From assembly GCF_014066305.1 (NCBI RefSeq), contig NW_023501044.1:620001-684000 (forward strand): a DNA stretch of 64,000 bases. The letters run 5' to 3'. This DNA is from Letharia columbiana. Taxonomy: Eukaryota; Ascomycota; Lecanoromycetes; Lecanorales; Parmeliaceae. A program made the position numbers and the translations under genes. Position 1 is the stretch's first letter; each line of letters begins with the position of its first letter. The notes below the pieces were generated by a model. It was not told the origin of the DNA. It worked only from the letters and a program-made list of their open reading frames with translations, and did no database searches. This document shows, one piece after another, positions 13,702 to 25,922 of this stretch.

Positions 13702-14787
13702 TTAGTCTTTGGAGCTCTCGGGAACGGATTTTGTCGATGATCCTGCTTTCATGTCGCTATCTGGAGTTCTTACATTCTGAGCCTTGACCAAATATGTAGC
13801 AATGAGGTCCTGGATATTCTCATCGATCCCTGGCATGCTCTCGATATTTGTTCTCAAGGATTCTCTACTTGCAGGAGTATTCTTATCTTGCCTACTTTTG
13901 GCCTCATCCTGTCGCCGTGCGCCTTGCTTGTTGTGCTGCTTTCGAGAGCTTGGAGTAAAGCCATCTGTGATGTTGCCAACGGCTGGTTGGAGAAGTCCCA
14001 GGGCTGGGCTTTCCGGCATAGAGTGTTCTCTGGGCCTGCCAGCAGATGTGCATTTCCCTACCGAGCATGACGTTGGGACAGTATTTGCCGGCTCGAGGTC
14101 GGTACACGGGGCAGCTTTCTTCCTCAAAAGGGTGTCCGAGCTCTGCCATGTTGAACTTGTTCCAGTTGCCTGCGTTTCTGTGACACTTGGCGCATTTTGC
14201 TTTGCTACTACAGGGACGGCGGGCGGATGCCTCGAAGGTCAGTTTGGGACACTGACGGTGGTGTTAACAATACCTATGGCCGCAGACTGCAAGGGATTGG
14301 TAGGATGATTTCGAGTACATCTCCGCCTCTTGGTCGTTGGTTTGCGCTTTTGCCTTGCTCCTGCACCCCCCTCTCGTCTTGCGTCCACGTGTACCACCCC
14401 GACGCCTGTTATCATATCATAACAAGAGTGAATTCTGTAGCCATTGCTTTGTTCTAGAAGTCTGCGGCTTTGCGGACTCGAATTGCTTTTTTCGGTTTCC
14501 GGAATTGGGTTACGACCATCGCTGGCAGGATTTAACAGCTTGTTGACCTCCGAGTTATGATTCATCAAACCATTGCCGTTTTGTTGCAACTCTACCTCAG
14601 CAAAGACCTCCGAAAAGCGCATGTCTTCCCCCAAACTTGCAAACCGGTCCTTAGCCAAGCCCACAATATCTTGGAAAGGCGTACGACAATCGGTCAATGC
14701 TTCTGTAGCGTCCATCCGGTCTCGCAGACTGAGCGTTGTTGCTGCTGAAAGCGCTGCTGCCGACTCAGTGTCTGCAGTATGACGCAT
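13702..14787 (-). CDS. Hypothetical disordered protein
   Basis: One reading frame runs from the ATG at 14787 to 13702 and is broken only by a TGA at 14239..14241. A 66-nt intron at 14208..14273 (donor G|GTATTG, CTGAC inside, acceptor CTGTAG) removes the stop and keeps the frame, giving about 339 residues from exons 14274..14787 and 13702..14207. The protein is rich in Ser, Thr, Asn and Lys, with a basic RQKRKPTTKRRRCTR patch near residue 150. I recognise no domain. It is divergent from Arl2 with 356 nt between the two starts. If the intron is not used, the product stops after about 182 residues. Confidence 0.5.
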
Positions 14788-15143
14788 GGCAGTCTCTTCC
14801 CTCGATTACAGTAGTGCAGCAGGATGAGCGAGGGATCCAGAAAGAGTCTTGTGGCTATACGTCAGGTGTTGAGGGATGAATGTTGCTGCTGGGGATGGAG
14901 TGGCGCCGTAAATAGCCAAAGACGAACATTCATCCGAAAGACCAATTGCAGTATGATCAAATGCGAGGTCATAGGAAAATATGAAAATCTACGGGTAGGT
15001 CTAGTAAAGCAAGCATCAAATCAACCAGGACACTGGTGGGAAAGCAAGCGAAGTGAAGGTGAGCCGCTTCCCATCTCTAAATTTCCTCCGAACCGCCCTA
15101 AGCAACAATTCGGGTCCACGGGAGTAGTAATATCAGTGGTACA
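14788..15143. promoter_or_regulatory. Divergent promoter region, hypothetical gene / Arl2
   Basis: These 356 nt separate two divergent starts and must hold both promoters. No specific element was recognised. Confidence 0.4.
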
Positions 15144-15965
15144 ATGCTTTCAATTTTGCGCAAAGCTCGATTGAGGGATAAAGAGATGAGGATTTTGATG
15201 CTGTAGGTGGAAAGTTGTGAAGTATTCAATCAGGTCTGCTGATGCGACATCAGAGGACTGGACAATGCCGGCAAAACCACAATTGTCAAGCGATTGATGA
15301 ATGAAGACGTGAATACGGTCAGTCCAACACTTGGGTTCATCATAAAGACCATTGAGTACCATGGGTGAGTGAATGGCAAGATCCAAATCGAAGAACCGGC
15401 ATTCGTTGACTACATGAGAAGCTACCGGCTCAACATTTGTACGGGCATTTCCCATCGTCCTTGGGCTACTGACGTCTGACCGATTTCACGTGGACTAGGG
15501 GATGTAGGTGGCCAGAAGACACTGCGCACTTATTGGCGGAACTATTTTGAAAAGACAGACGCTTTAGTCTGGGTGGTTGATGCAACGGACCGGCTACGGA
15601 TCACTGACTGCAGGCAAGAGCTTGGATCTTTGTTGCTGGAGGAGGTATGTTTCTTCGCCGCTCAATTGATCGAACTACATTGATTAGCGAGTAGCGGCTC
15701 ATGGGGGCAAGCCTACTTGTCTTCGCCAATAAGACCGATGTGGGTGGCTGCATGACTGATGATGAAATAGGGAAGGTAAGAGACCGGTACTCTACCCGTA
15801 GAGTACTACCAGAAGGACAACTGACATCTCCAGGGACTGCAACTCGATGCAATCAAGACGCACAAGTGGACCATCCTCCGATGCAGCGCAATCAAGGGGG
15901 ATCATCTGCAGGAAGGATTGGCATGGGTGGTCCAGGACGCAAAAGACAGACTGTTCTTGTATTGA
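15144..15965 (+). CDS. ARL2: ADP-ribosylation factor-like GTPase Arl2 (Cin4-type)
   Basis: Six exons (15144..15202, 15254..15364, 15422..15438, 15499..15644, 15695..15775, 15834..15965) encode 181 residues, the normal Arl2 size. All exons are too short to stand out as open frames. The protein starts [17 protein letters not shown], without the Gly2 that Arf proteins myristoylate, as in Arl2. It carries the P-loop GLDNAGKTT, switch [11 protein letters not shown], switch [23 protein letters not shown]4 motif NKTD (NKQD is usual in the Arf family) and a conserved C-terminus. Exon 3 is a 17-nt micro-exon coding the YRLNI segment just before WDVGGQ; its upstream intron ends in AAG. Arl2 works with tubulin cofactors in alpha/beta-tubulin assembly and regulates release of lipidated cargo. 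Confidence 0.95.
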
Positions 15966-16376
15966 ATGTCGAGGTTAGGGCCACCATGGGCCATGGTATA
16001 CGGCGCTATCAGAGGATTGCTACCCCTGCTACGCCGAGAACTCGCCTGGAGCTGATAGGCTCTTCTTGGCGGGAGGCTGACTGGGAAAAGAAAGTCTAAG
16101 CAGCTGCGGGTCACAACAAACAGGCCCGCACGCCACGTCTTGTAGAGGCTTCGTTCGACAGCTTTGAATAATGCGATTGTAATTTTTGGTGAGGACTAGG
16201 CGAGTCCATATGAATGGGGGCTTCTCTTCACTCAAATGCTGTTGTGACTGCCGTTCCAACTTGCCTCTCCGCTGTCCTTACCGCCAAGACCAGCAAAACT
16301 TGCCCAGCGCCGTGTTTGTACTATACAGGTAGATCAACACTCGCTGCTAGAAGGCATTCGATACGTACATCGCACA
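15966..16376. other. Intergenic stretch between Arl2 and the DUF4045 gene
   Basis: No coding sequence is supported in these 411 nt. It holds the Arl2 3' region and the promoter of the gene that starts at 16377. Confidence 0.35.
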
Positions 16377-19300
16377 ATGCCTATCACCACCAATATCGAC
16401 GGCTCGGAAGATGTTAACGACTTCCTATTACGCATTCGCGACCTTTCGCGAAGGCGGGACATAGAAGATGAAGAGCGGACAAGAAAGCTGGAGGAGGAAA
16501 TTAAACAAGGGCGCAAGGAGAGGCAGATTAGGAGAGCAGGTCTGCAGCCTTAGGGCGGAGCATTGAGCCGTCATCACAGCGTGGTGAAGATGTGTTGAGC
16601 TAATGCAATTGCACAGAGCGCGCAAGGTCAATCTCGCCCATCAAAGACACATCTTCCAACGCGGGTACTCCAAGCTCCATACGCTCTGGAAACGAGATGT
16701 CGAGCCAAGAAGACTTCTCCAACACCCCATCCTTCCAACCGCCACTATCTGGTCCCTCTGGCCCGGACCATATTTCTCGTAAGACAAATGGCGCCCCTAC
16801 CAATGTCAACGACCTAGGATCTGATAATTTGCCTCGAGAGCTTCCGCAGCCACCGTTAAAATCTCAAATAATCTCCACCCCCTCTCCGAGTGTGGCAATG
16901 GCTCTTTCACGCGCGGGCACCCTCTCATGGCAGCAACGGCCTTCATCACGCGGATCAACGGGCTCAAGCAGCCGCCCGTTGTCCATGGTAGCTTCAGAAA
17001 GAAACGCCTCAAACTCTCCGCGTGCAGCTGCAGATCCTGCCCCTACGAATGATGATAGCATGTCCAGCAGCCAGATCTCGCAATCTCTAGGGTCAAAAGA
17101 CCCCACTTGGTTCAAGCAGACGCACGATCGAGGATTTGGATCTGCAGCATTCAGGAGGAACCAGGACGATCTATCAGACACAGCATCGATGATGGGCAGT
17201 AAGCGGTTGCCAGGGGAGTCAGGAGAGAGCACAGCCGCATCTGAAGACCGCACGAGTCCGGCCCCTGACGGTGTTCGCTCTGCATCGCCATCACGAGAGG
17301 GTTCAATCCGTGGCATTCCCGGACTGGTCCACACCTCCTCAAATTCTGCATCGCTAGCATCCGCTGGAGGCATCCGATCCCCTCTACCGACTATGAGTAG
17401 CCAGAGATTTGATCCCCCGTCCAACACAAATTCATCTATGGTTGAGAATTCGTCCATCGCGCGGACGATGGCAATGTCGCCTTCCCAAGGACGTCTTTCT
17501 CCAGAGCATCTGGACCGACCTGCGTCGCCTACTAAAGGTCTTGGAGGATTTGTCCAAAGCGCAATGCTGAAGCGCTCAGATAGCGTCAGTAAAAGGTGGA
17601 GCGCACAGGCAGGTCCGGGTCTAAGTAGGGGAAGCTCTATCACAAGTAGCCGCAAAGGCTATGAAGATACAAGGTACCCAATGGGAGGAATCCGTCCACT
17701 CAAGGAATCAAGACCGAATAGTATGAGTCGCGAGAACTCCACAGAAACGACGTCCAGGCCTGGATCAAGTCACAGTAATGCTACTTTAACTCAAGCACAG
17801 ATCGAGGCTGAGCGGATAAACATTTCTACACCTTTGTCTTACTTTAAATCCGACTCATTCCAGGACGAAGTCTCCAAACCAGCACCTATAGATACTAAGT
17901 CGCCTCCACCGTCAAAACAGGATGACAATGAACCAATGATGAGTCCACCCGCAAGCCCAAGCAAGAAGTGGAGTCCTACCAAAGCAAGCTGGTTGGAGAA
18001 TGCCATTAACAAACCAGACTTTTCTAAGGCCAGATCGCCTGCACCTCAGCAGCCGGCATGGATGGCAGAGATCAATCGAGCAAAACAGCAGCGCGGAAGC
18101 CATGATATGTCAAAGGGAGGAAACTTCAAGGAGGTAGCCACTGGTGGACTAATACGCTCCCCTCCGCCAGGCACGGGCTGTAAGCCACCGGGCATAGGTG
18201 GGCTCCCAAGTGGCTTCAGTGCAGGCGTGGCAGTGAGGCCCCGGACTGGTAGTCCAGATAGAGTCAGCCAACAAGATGAGTCGCCGAAGACTACAAATCA
18301 CAATGACGGTCCTCGAGAATCTTCTTCATCTCCTACACTGCCACCAAAGGAGGTACGAACAAAGGGCTTTTCATTCGATATATCACTAGCCGACGAGAAA
18401 TCTGCAGACTCACCTTCAGCGAAGAAGTACAGCTCTCAGCTAGGCTCTCGTACGCAGTCGCCTACGGCGGCGAAATTAAAGCCAGAAGCGCCTCCGAAGA
18501 TCGATTTCAAGTCTACCCTCAAATCGCGGCAAGCCTCTGGAGAAGCAAATAGTAAGGATGAGTCTGAATTCAAGAACGTGTTTGGAAATCTCAAGCGAAC
18601 ACATACGCAGAATTACAAAGCTCCTGACGAACTCAAAGATAATATATTGCGTGGTAAAGCCGGCCTTGCTCTGACTGGAGGCCCCAAAAGGACCGAGCGT
18701 AAGGATGAGTTTAAGGAAAGCATATTGAAAAAGAAAGAGGGAATGGTAGTCCCCTCGGCCTCTACAAGGATAACAAGCGGGATTCCCAGACTCCAGGAGC
18801 ATAACGTACCCGAGGCGATTGCCAAGAGGCAAGGGCTCACAAGATCTGAGAGCCTTCTCAGCAACGTTGGCGTGGAGGGAGCGAGCGAACCGACTAAAGC
18901 TGAAGCACTGGCCAAAATACAGCGCTTGCGAGACAAGCCAAAACCGGCGCTTCCAGACAAACCGCCTCACGCCGCAGCAAACGCGGAGAAAGACTCGACA
19001 CCCAGAGGTACCCTGGGAGGATTCACTTCTTCGCTTGCTGGTATGCTTCAAAGAGGCTCATCACCATTGGCCAACAGCGGCAAGCCGAACATGGCACAGT
19101 CGTCGGATGATATACAGGATTCGGATTCCATAGTGAGGCTGAATGATCAAGAGGCAGCTTCAGTAGGACCATCGTTAACGCACGCAACCAAAGCCAGAGC
19201 ACGTGGGCCGAAAAGGCGATTACCTACTGCGAGGATGCAGGATGCCGCAAAAGATACGCCGCTGTCTCGAGCTGAGCCTCAGTCGAAGTTATTGGTGGCT

Positions 19301-21488
19301 GCGAACAGACCCCTTGGACCTATACACGTCACGAAATCCCAGACCCTTCCTGCCGGCGTCTACAAACCTGAGTCGCGACCTCTTTCCAATATTACACATA
19401 ATAATAACAACAACCGCAAGACCTCTCTGCCCCCTTCCCCACGGAAACCATCGGCAAGTATAAATCAGTCGTCCAATGTCAGAACTTCGCCCCCGGTCTC
19501 GCCAGGCCCAGGGAAAGCATTGCAGAACAAGCCTCCCGCGGTCGTTAAGGAAAAGCTAAATCTGAGTCCGAAAGATACGAAGATACCTATCTCTTTCCTT
19601 GCTACACCTGGGCCTCCCCCTGACACTCCGTTAAAGCGACTAGCCAACCAGGAGCCAATCAATGTTCCTATTGGATCAGTCAGGGATCAGGAAAGGCGCG
19701 AACCCGAGCCTCAGGAGCTTGATAAACCAACACCATCAGTCAAAGGTGCAGCAGCTGTTTGGGGACGATCGCCTATGCAGCCATTCCAACCTAGATCGCC
19801 AGTCAAATTACCCACCCGAAAAGACGAAGAAGCTGGTCAGGAAGAGGCGGGTCCTAGATCAAAGGGCCCTGGTATAGGTCCTGTTGGATTGGGTATCGAG
19901 ACCACCGTTTATGGGCCAAAGTCATCGTTGGACCGCAATCTACCATCGCCGGCCACCCCATCGCCCAAATCTCCCCCATTACCAGGAAAGAAACCCGCTT
20001 CAATTGCGAATAGGGTTGTGTCCACCGATCTACCTTCTCCAGCTACCATCGCTCTACCATCTCCAGCCACTAATCGACCGACTATACCATCCCAAAACCA
20101 TCCCCCAGGGGTATCCGCCCTCTTGGCCGAAGTATTTGACGAATATCCAAGCTCCAAACTCAGCATAAGCATCGATACGCAAGCAATTCTTATCTCGCGC
20201 TGCTCCAACGACAACTCACTGAAAATCAAAACGCTCCGCAAACAAGTGTTTGAGATCACCGATAATGGTAGATCTGTTCCTGTGCCTTCTCATCAAGAAC
20301 ACATTCTCTTCGAGGATCGTTTGTACCTCTGCACCCATGTTTTCGGCGCCCTCGCTGGGACACGTACCACAGAAGTATACCTCTGGTGTGGCGACGGTGT
20401 TCCGTCCTCCTCAATAGAAGATGCCCAGCTGTTCGCCAAGAAGGTTGCGAAAGACAACAATGGCAAGCTCATCATCCTCAAGCAGGGCAAGGAAACGACC
20501 AACTTCTTTCAAGCACTTGGAGGGATCGTCATTACGCGCCGTGGATCGGGTAGTCGCCCGGAGTCTTTGTCCGGCACAGCGGCCACGTATCTTCTTTGTG
20601 GACGGCAGCATGTTGGACAGATTGCGTTTGACGAAGTAGACTTTAGCCCACGGAGCCTGTGCAAAGGATTCCCATACATCGTCTCAGCTCGCTCTGGGAA
20701 AATATATCTATGGAAGGGCGGTGGGTCTGGCGCGGACGAGCTAGGCTGTGCAAGGCTGATAGGGATGGATTTGGGTTTAGGTGGCGAGATTGAGGAAATA
20801 GATGAGGGTCATGAACCTGACGCTTTCTGGCAATCTTTTCCGGGAGGAAAGCGATGTGCTAGCACCGCCGAAGGAGCAAGCGCAGGGCATTGGCATCTAA
20901 AGCCATCTTGCGAGAAGTACACAACGAGGCTATATAGGATCGATGTTGAGGCACCCCGCCCAAAATCAAGCTCAGGATTCATGCAATGGGGTAGGAGAGG
21001 TAGTGCGCCTGCAGACACGAATGTCGCCATAACGGCGCAGATCCGGGAGATCATACCCTTTGCGCAATTGGATATCGTGGATGATGGAGTTTTTGTGCTT
21101 GATATTTTCTTCGAGATCTTTGTGTAAGCTTCTTCTACTCCTCTTCCAAACCTGGAAAGAAGCCTTCGCTAATTGGGCTTGATTAAGCATCCTAAGCATC
21201 CGCTCCCTCGCACCAGCACCCCAGCATAAATCCACAGAATCCGCAGCGTTTCGCGCGGCTTTAGTCTTTGCCCAAGAATACAGCATTCTTGCTGCTTCGG
21301 CGGAAGATAGGCCGTTCGTACCGGTAAGCTCTGTTGTCATTTGCTCGAGGGGTGGATCTCCGAATGTGAAAGAGGTGGAAGATATACCAGAAGGCATGAG
21401 GCGAGCGTTCAGGAAATGGGATGATGGCAAGGGATTGGGTGAGTGTAGGGTCCTGCCACTGACTGCAGCTTTGGAGGCTACGGGGTGA
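16377..21488 (+). CDS. DUF4045 protein with C-terminal gelsolin-like repeats
   Basis: Exons 16377..16539, 16617..21123 and 21197..21488 give about 1653 residues. Exon 1 encodes the conserved start MPITTNIDGSEDVNDFLLRI and a Lys/Glu-rich helix ending RKERQIRRAG, which joins in frame to RARSISPIK. Residues 60 to about 1130 are disordered, rich in Ser, Pro and Lys, with repeated LLTG/LRGKA-type caldesmon-like segments (FKESILKKKEGM, DELKDNILRGKAGL). The last 480 residues contain gelsolin/villin-like modules (for example HILFEDRLYLCTHVFGA, EVYLWCGDGV, GKIYLWKGGG). The final exon (FAQEYSILAASAEDRPFVPV) completes the last module; the unspliced frame would stop early at 21127. The intron before it ends in AAG at 21196, or at 21187, which adds three residues. 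A link to actin is likely from the domains. Confidence 0.87.
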
Positions 21489-22095
21489 TAGAGAGGATCC
21501 GGCCCGGAAAATCGTCCATTATGAAACGTCCAGCCTTACTTTCGCGTCATTATAGAAGAGGGTGACGATTACACGAATACACATTTGAGGGGTTAAACGG
21601 ACTTGAGCAGGACCAGGAAAAGCTCGGCGCTTGTGTGTCTTACGGTGGGGCATCAAACTCTGGAAAGCTGTCTGTACAATATCTTCCTATTCTTTTTCTT
21701 GTAGATACACACCATCGAGAAGGAGGGATGCCCCCAGCCTTCCAGGCGAATTCAAAACCCTTCTATCACCTTCATTATCCTCAGATGAGAGCAGGATGGG
21801 CCAAGGAGGCACAGAATCTCTACAGTTCAAATACCCTTTGGCTCCGTTCTTCGGATTCTTTCCGCGCTTTCACTGACAATCGCTCCCCCTCATCTGAAGC
21901 AAAGAAGAGCTTCTCTTGGCGCTAGTATGCATGCAATTGGTCTCTGCAACGGCTCTGCTCGCGGACGTGGTCTGACCTTGAATACGAATAATGAAGGCCA
22001 TTTTGGATGTATGAAGCGATGGGCTATCACTTCCTGCCATAGTCCTTCGCCTTTTCTGAGAGCATATTCGGTGTATATGCTTCTGTACTGCGTGT
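21489..22095. other. Convergent intergenic stretch
   Basis: The DUF4045 and Vps3 genes converge here, so these 607 nt should hold two 3' ends. I see no supported gene. Confidence 0.35.
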
Positions 22096-25000
22096 TCAAG
22101 GGACCTTCTCAACCTGCGGTCCAAGCTCACTACACTTCTCAACAAATCCCGCTGCGATCTGGAGATTTTCTGCACCGCTCAGAGCCTTCATAACAGTAGC
22201 TTGTCTTCTCTCATGAACGAGCCGCCGAAAGGAGCTGACCAGAAAGCCTGACACCAATTCGACGGACCAAGATTCTGGGATAAGTTCTAGGACGTCCCGT
22301 ACATCGTACCAAGGTCCAAAGCGCTCTAGGAGCTCACTCGTTCGTTCCAACCTGTCGCTGACGTCTTGAATGCGAAGAAACTCCGTAAGAAGGTACCCGA
22401 ACAAAATGGCTTGCTCGTCTTGAGATGGCGCAGCAATCGCAGCGGACCCTGATTTTGGATGGAATATACTTGCTCCACCTAGCAGGCAGTAATTGACAGC
22501 AGTATGATAATCTCCAAGCCCGTGGGTGAGTAGACGCAGGGCTTGCTTATGCCGACCTTGACGGCCGTCGAGAATGATAGACTCAGGCACCAAATCTTGC
22601 TCAAATGGCTCAATGCGCGATAGTATATTGCCGACATCGTAGGAGAAGTCTGATCCATGACTCCCGCCGATGAGCTCAAGCAGACGCAAACGATCATGCC
22701 ACCATGACATAGGGACTGCGTTTTCAGTAATGAATTGTCGATAGGTCGGCTTTGGAGGGCGAAGTGCTCTGTAAGACTCGTAAGATTGCGAAAGGACACC
22801 TCGAGCTTCATCAGATGATCCCAAAACCTGAAGCACATTGTCAAGGTAGTATGAGATGAGATCGTTCGCGTATTTCACGTTCTTTTTACCAAAGACCAGG
22901 TGCTCTAGGTAGACTTTGACGGCGTCAGGAGCCTTCCTTCGCAGTAGCATGACGACTTGTTGAGGTTCCCACTTGACTCTGCTGCTATCGTTGGTGAACA
23001 CCTGGACTCCGAGATCGGGATTGCGTCTAGCAAGCCAGGTGCCATACTCGTCAACCAGACCTGTGTCTTTGATAATCACCAGATATCTGCGGACTTCATT
23101 TTCACCATCGGCGAGGCCCCCACCCTCGTCGCGTTCGCCTTCAAGTATCCTTCTCCAAGTTTCCAATACCTTTCTGGCCATTCTCCGGCTCTGGTACAGC
23201 CTGCTCAGGACAAACAGACGCTTGTACTGCTCCAACAGGGTGATTGCATGGTTAAAGCAATCTACACCGGAATCAACAAATGCATAGAGCTCAATTCTCG
23301 TCGGTGAAGGCCTCGATATCCTTGAGGGATCTTTTTGATCTTGCTCAAGCAGCACACGAAGAAGAGCTGCATCGACCGTCAGGAATATTTCAACTTCGTC
23401 AGCAATGCTTCCGAAGCCCTTGCGTTGTCGCCATGCACCGAGGTAACGTTTGATGAGATTCAGCAAATCGGGTGTCGCCAATTCCTCAAAGGTCTTGCGC
23501 AATGCTGAATTGAAGCGTTCAACGACCGAGATCAATCCAGCATGTATCCAGATACCCTTTTGCCCCTCAACGATTTCTTCACGGAGAGCGGGTATTAGCA
23601 TCAGTATGACTCGCGGATCCACACTTCCCTCCATAAGCACTCCTTCGGTGATTCTTGAGTCAGCTGTTTGTACGTTAGACATTGGAAGTGGACGCGCAAT
23701 TAAATCAGCGAACAGTACCAAGCTGGCTTTCTGGCGGATATACTCCAAACTGAGAAATTCCGTCTCTGATATAGCTTCTTGTCCCCGGATACTGTTGACT
23801 ATCTGGATGATTCGGCTACGCTCAATTTCATGGCAAGAGTCCTCTTGCGATTTACATTCCAAGACTTCGTCAATGGCAGCATTGAGCCTGGTTGCAAGTG
23901 GGTTTTTAACGACCCACCAAACGGAAGAACCTGACCATAGAGTAATACGGCCTATTCGACCTCCAAGGCGACGACCGAATTCAACCTCTTCCTTGTTTCT
24001 GCTCATCTCCAAGGCTTCTGGGAGACTTTCAGAGCCTACCTTCTGTGGGCCGTTCGCAGCTGAATTCATTTTTGAAGGAGATAGGCGTTTGCCACGCAAT
24101 AATTCACCGATCTCTGGAAATGGAACAGTGACTGGAGTGTTGATTGTCCGAAGTCCAATTTTTTTTGAGGAGGGCCAGGTGCCCAGATTCTGGCCATTTG
24201 CCGTCAATGAAGCGTCAGGAATGTCAATCAAGTCCTTGTTTCCGCCATCGTCCACATCCCATCTCTGAATCTCAATGACGTTGCGATCACTATCGTCGCC
24301 AGGTATAGTCATGGTAGCAAGCACAAAACCTTCGCGATCCTCGTCTCTACCAGCAGTCTCGGTTTCGATTCCGCTTCCATCTAGGACTAAGGCTTGAGGA
24401 TATCGAGTGAATTGCAGCGTTCCTCTCACGACATCTCCATCAAGATTTACAAAGATTCCCACACCTGCTTCGTTTTCATTTGTGCCGGTGGTCAGTAGGA
24501 ATTCAGTAGGCGTCGGTGAACATATGTGAGGCAGTAATACTGCAGAAGGACGTAATCGAGCAGGTGAGAGTCCCCTGAGCGAATCTGATCGTTCGGGTCG
24601 TTCGGGTGGTATTGGAAGGGGCTTATCAGGTATTGACCTCAGTGGAGTATAATTCTCTGGCTTTGAAGTGGACCTGTTACGAGTTGAAGATGATGTTGGA
24701 GAGCTATCCCGCGTGGTTAGCTCCGGAGTTGCAAGGCCTGATCTATCTCGATTTGTAGATTGAGGACTAGCTTGACGTCTTCCTAGGCCTCCAACAAAGG
24801 CACCGAGGCTTGTATTCCTCCCATGACCTTTACCATCCGACGCGCCTTCGCTCAATATCGGGCGTGATGAATTAGAGATTCGTACAGCCGTAGAATCTGG
24901 CGTAGTTGATATACTTTCAACTCTTCCACCTGCGGTATTTTCATCTAGCGATGATATAGGAAACAATGTGATCTTTTGCTGATTCTCGACATCAAGCAAG

Positions 25001-25644
25001 GCATATGAGTGAGTGTCTGCCACACAAGCAAAATTGCCTCGGCGAGTAGATATGAGACAGCCTGGAAACTCGATGTCCCGAACTCGCCGAGCTTCATCAC
25101 GTATCCGCATAAGCCTGACTTTGTTTTTGACACATATCATCACGACCACCCCATTCTCCTCTGCAACCGACTTGTTGCTGAGATCCACACCTCCCACCCA
25201 TGTGCAATTAGCTACCGTGTTATTGTCGAAGGCAGGACTCAGTTCAGGTAAACTGTAGAAACTTAAAGTACCATTGCAAAGAACGCATGCCTTTTGTACT
25301 TTTGGTAGAACTAAAATCTGTTGCACACCAGGCAGAACCTGATCGGGACCAGAGCTTTGAGGACCGTACGCTGGCTGCAGTCTCGAGGCAAAAATATACT
25401 GCGAACCAGAAGAGTCTGCTGGATCTGCGGGAATGGAGACAAAATGTAGTATTTCTGCCTGAGAAGTGCCAATATAAAGGTTTTCATCACAAAGCTCCAC
25501 ACAAGTGATACGAGCCTGGGCTGTATTTTCCTCAGTCGAAAGCGGAATATCCTGCACCAGAGGCCTGAGGACGTATGAGCCGGTAGAAACCCTTCCGTCA
25601 TTGCCAGGCCCATGGAAGAGCCCACTCTGCTCCTCCTCGGACAT
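22096..25644 (-). CDS. VPS3: CORVET complex subunit Vps3 (TRAP1-like, CNH domain)
   Basis: A single exon encodes 1182 residues. The N-terminal citron-homology (CNH) domain is clear from ITCVELCDENLYIGTSQAEI and CVLCNGTLSFYSLPELSPAF (about residues 45-140), and is split by a Ser/Thr/Pro-rich insert at about 255-370. The C-terminal half is alpha-helical, matching Vps39/TRAP1-type repeats with the FVDSGVDCFNHAITLLEQY region near 790 and clathrin-like helical repeats after it. Vps3 is the Rab5-binding subunit of CORVET, which tethers endosomes. Vps39 of HOPS is the nearest paralogue; the length and the LCNGTLSFYSLPELSP motif favour Vps3. It is divergent from CASP with 278 nt between the starts. 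Confidence 0.85.
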   Translation of the reverse strand: MSEEEQSGLFHGPGNDGRVSTGSYVLRPLVQDIPLSTEENTAQARITCVELCDENLYIGTSQAEILHFVSIPADPADSSGSQYIFASRLQPAYGPQSSGPDQVLPGVQQILVLPKVQKACVLCNGTLSFYSLPELSPAFDNNTVANCTWVGGVDLSNKSVAEENGVVVMICVKNKVRLMRIRDEARRVRDIEFPGCLISTRRGNFACVADTHSYALLDVENQQKITLFPISSLDENTAGGRVESISTTPDSTAVRISNSSRPILSEGASDGKGHGRNTSLGAFVGGLGRRQASPQSTNRDRSGLATPELTTRDSSPTSSSTRNRSTSKPENYTPLRSIPDKPLPIPPERPERSDSLRGLSPARLRPSAVLLPHICSPTPTEFLLTTGTNENEAGVGIFVNLDGDVVRGTLQFTRYPQALVLDGSGIETETAGRDEDREGFVLATMTIPGDDSDRNVIEIQRWDVDDGGNKDLIDIPDASLTANGQNLGTWPSSKKIGLRTINTPVTVPFPEIGELLRGKRLSPSKMNSAANGPQKVGSESLPEALEMSRNKEEVEFGRRLGGRIGRITLWSGSSVWWVVKNPLATRLNAAIDEVLECKSQEDSCHEIERSRIIQIVNSIRGQEAISETEFLSLEYIRQKASLVLFADLIARPLPMSNVQTADSRITEGVLMEGSVDPRVILMLIPALREEIVEGQKGIWIHAGLISVVERFNSALRKTFEELATPDLLNLIKRYLGAWRQRKGFGSIADEVEIFLTVDAALLRVLLEQDQKDPSRISRPSPTRIELYAFVDSGVDCFNHAITLLEQYKRLFVLSRLYQSRRMARKVLETWRRILEGERDEGGGLADGENEVRRYLVIIKDTGLVDEYGTWLARRNPDLGVQVFTNDSSRVKWEPQQVVMLLRRKAPDAVKVYLEHLVFGKKNVKYANDLISYYLDNVLQVLGSSDEARGVLSQSYESYRALRPPKPTYRQFITENAVPMSWWHDRLRLLELIGGSHGSDFSYDVGNILSRIEPFEQDLVPESIILDGRQGRHKQALRLLTHGLGDYHTAVNYCLLGGASIFHPKSGSAAIAAPSQDEQAILFGYLLTEFLRIQDVSDRLERTSELLERFGPWYDVRDVLELIPESWSVELVSGFLVSSFRRLVHERRQATVMKALSGAENLQIAAGFVEKCSELGPQVEKVP

Positions 25645-25922
25645 AACTTCTTATAGAGACCTCAAGGCCTCATCAGCCTTGTTATAGTGAGCTCATCCCA
25701 TCGTAGATACTATTATGAGTGAAGGAAGATCGCGATCCAGTGATTTTTGGAGAAGACCGTCTCAGCCTTGGCGTTTGACTCGTCCCGAGCCGTAATCTCC
25801 AAGCTGTCCTTCACTCCTACAAGTAAGCCAATCCAAGGTATTGAGGATTGGGTGATAGATTCAGTGGACTATGAATCAAATGCCTCAGCCGGACCAAACC
25901 AATAACAGACACCAAATGCAAC
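25645..25922. promoter_or_regulatory. Divergent promoter Vps3 / CASP
   Basis: These 278 nt lie between two divergent start codons, so both promoters must fit here. Both products act in Golgi or endosome traffic. No specific binding site was recognised. Confidence 0.4.

Noticed and set aside
20972..21430. Minus-strand frame of about 150 codons across the DUF4045 gene end
   Set aside because: The plus strand here encodes the last gelsolin-like module and its final exon; the minus frame is a shadow.
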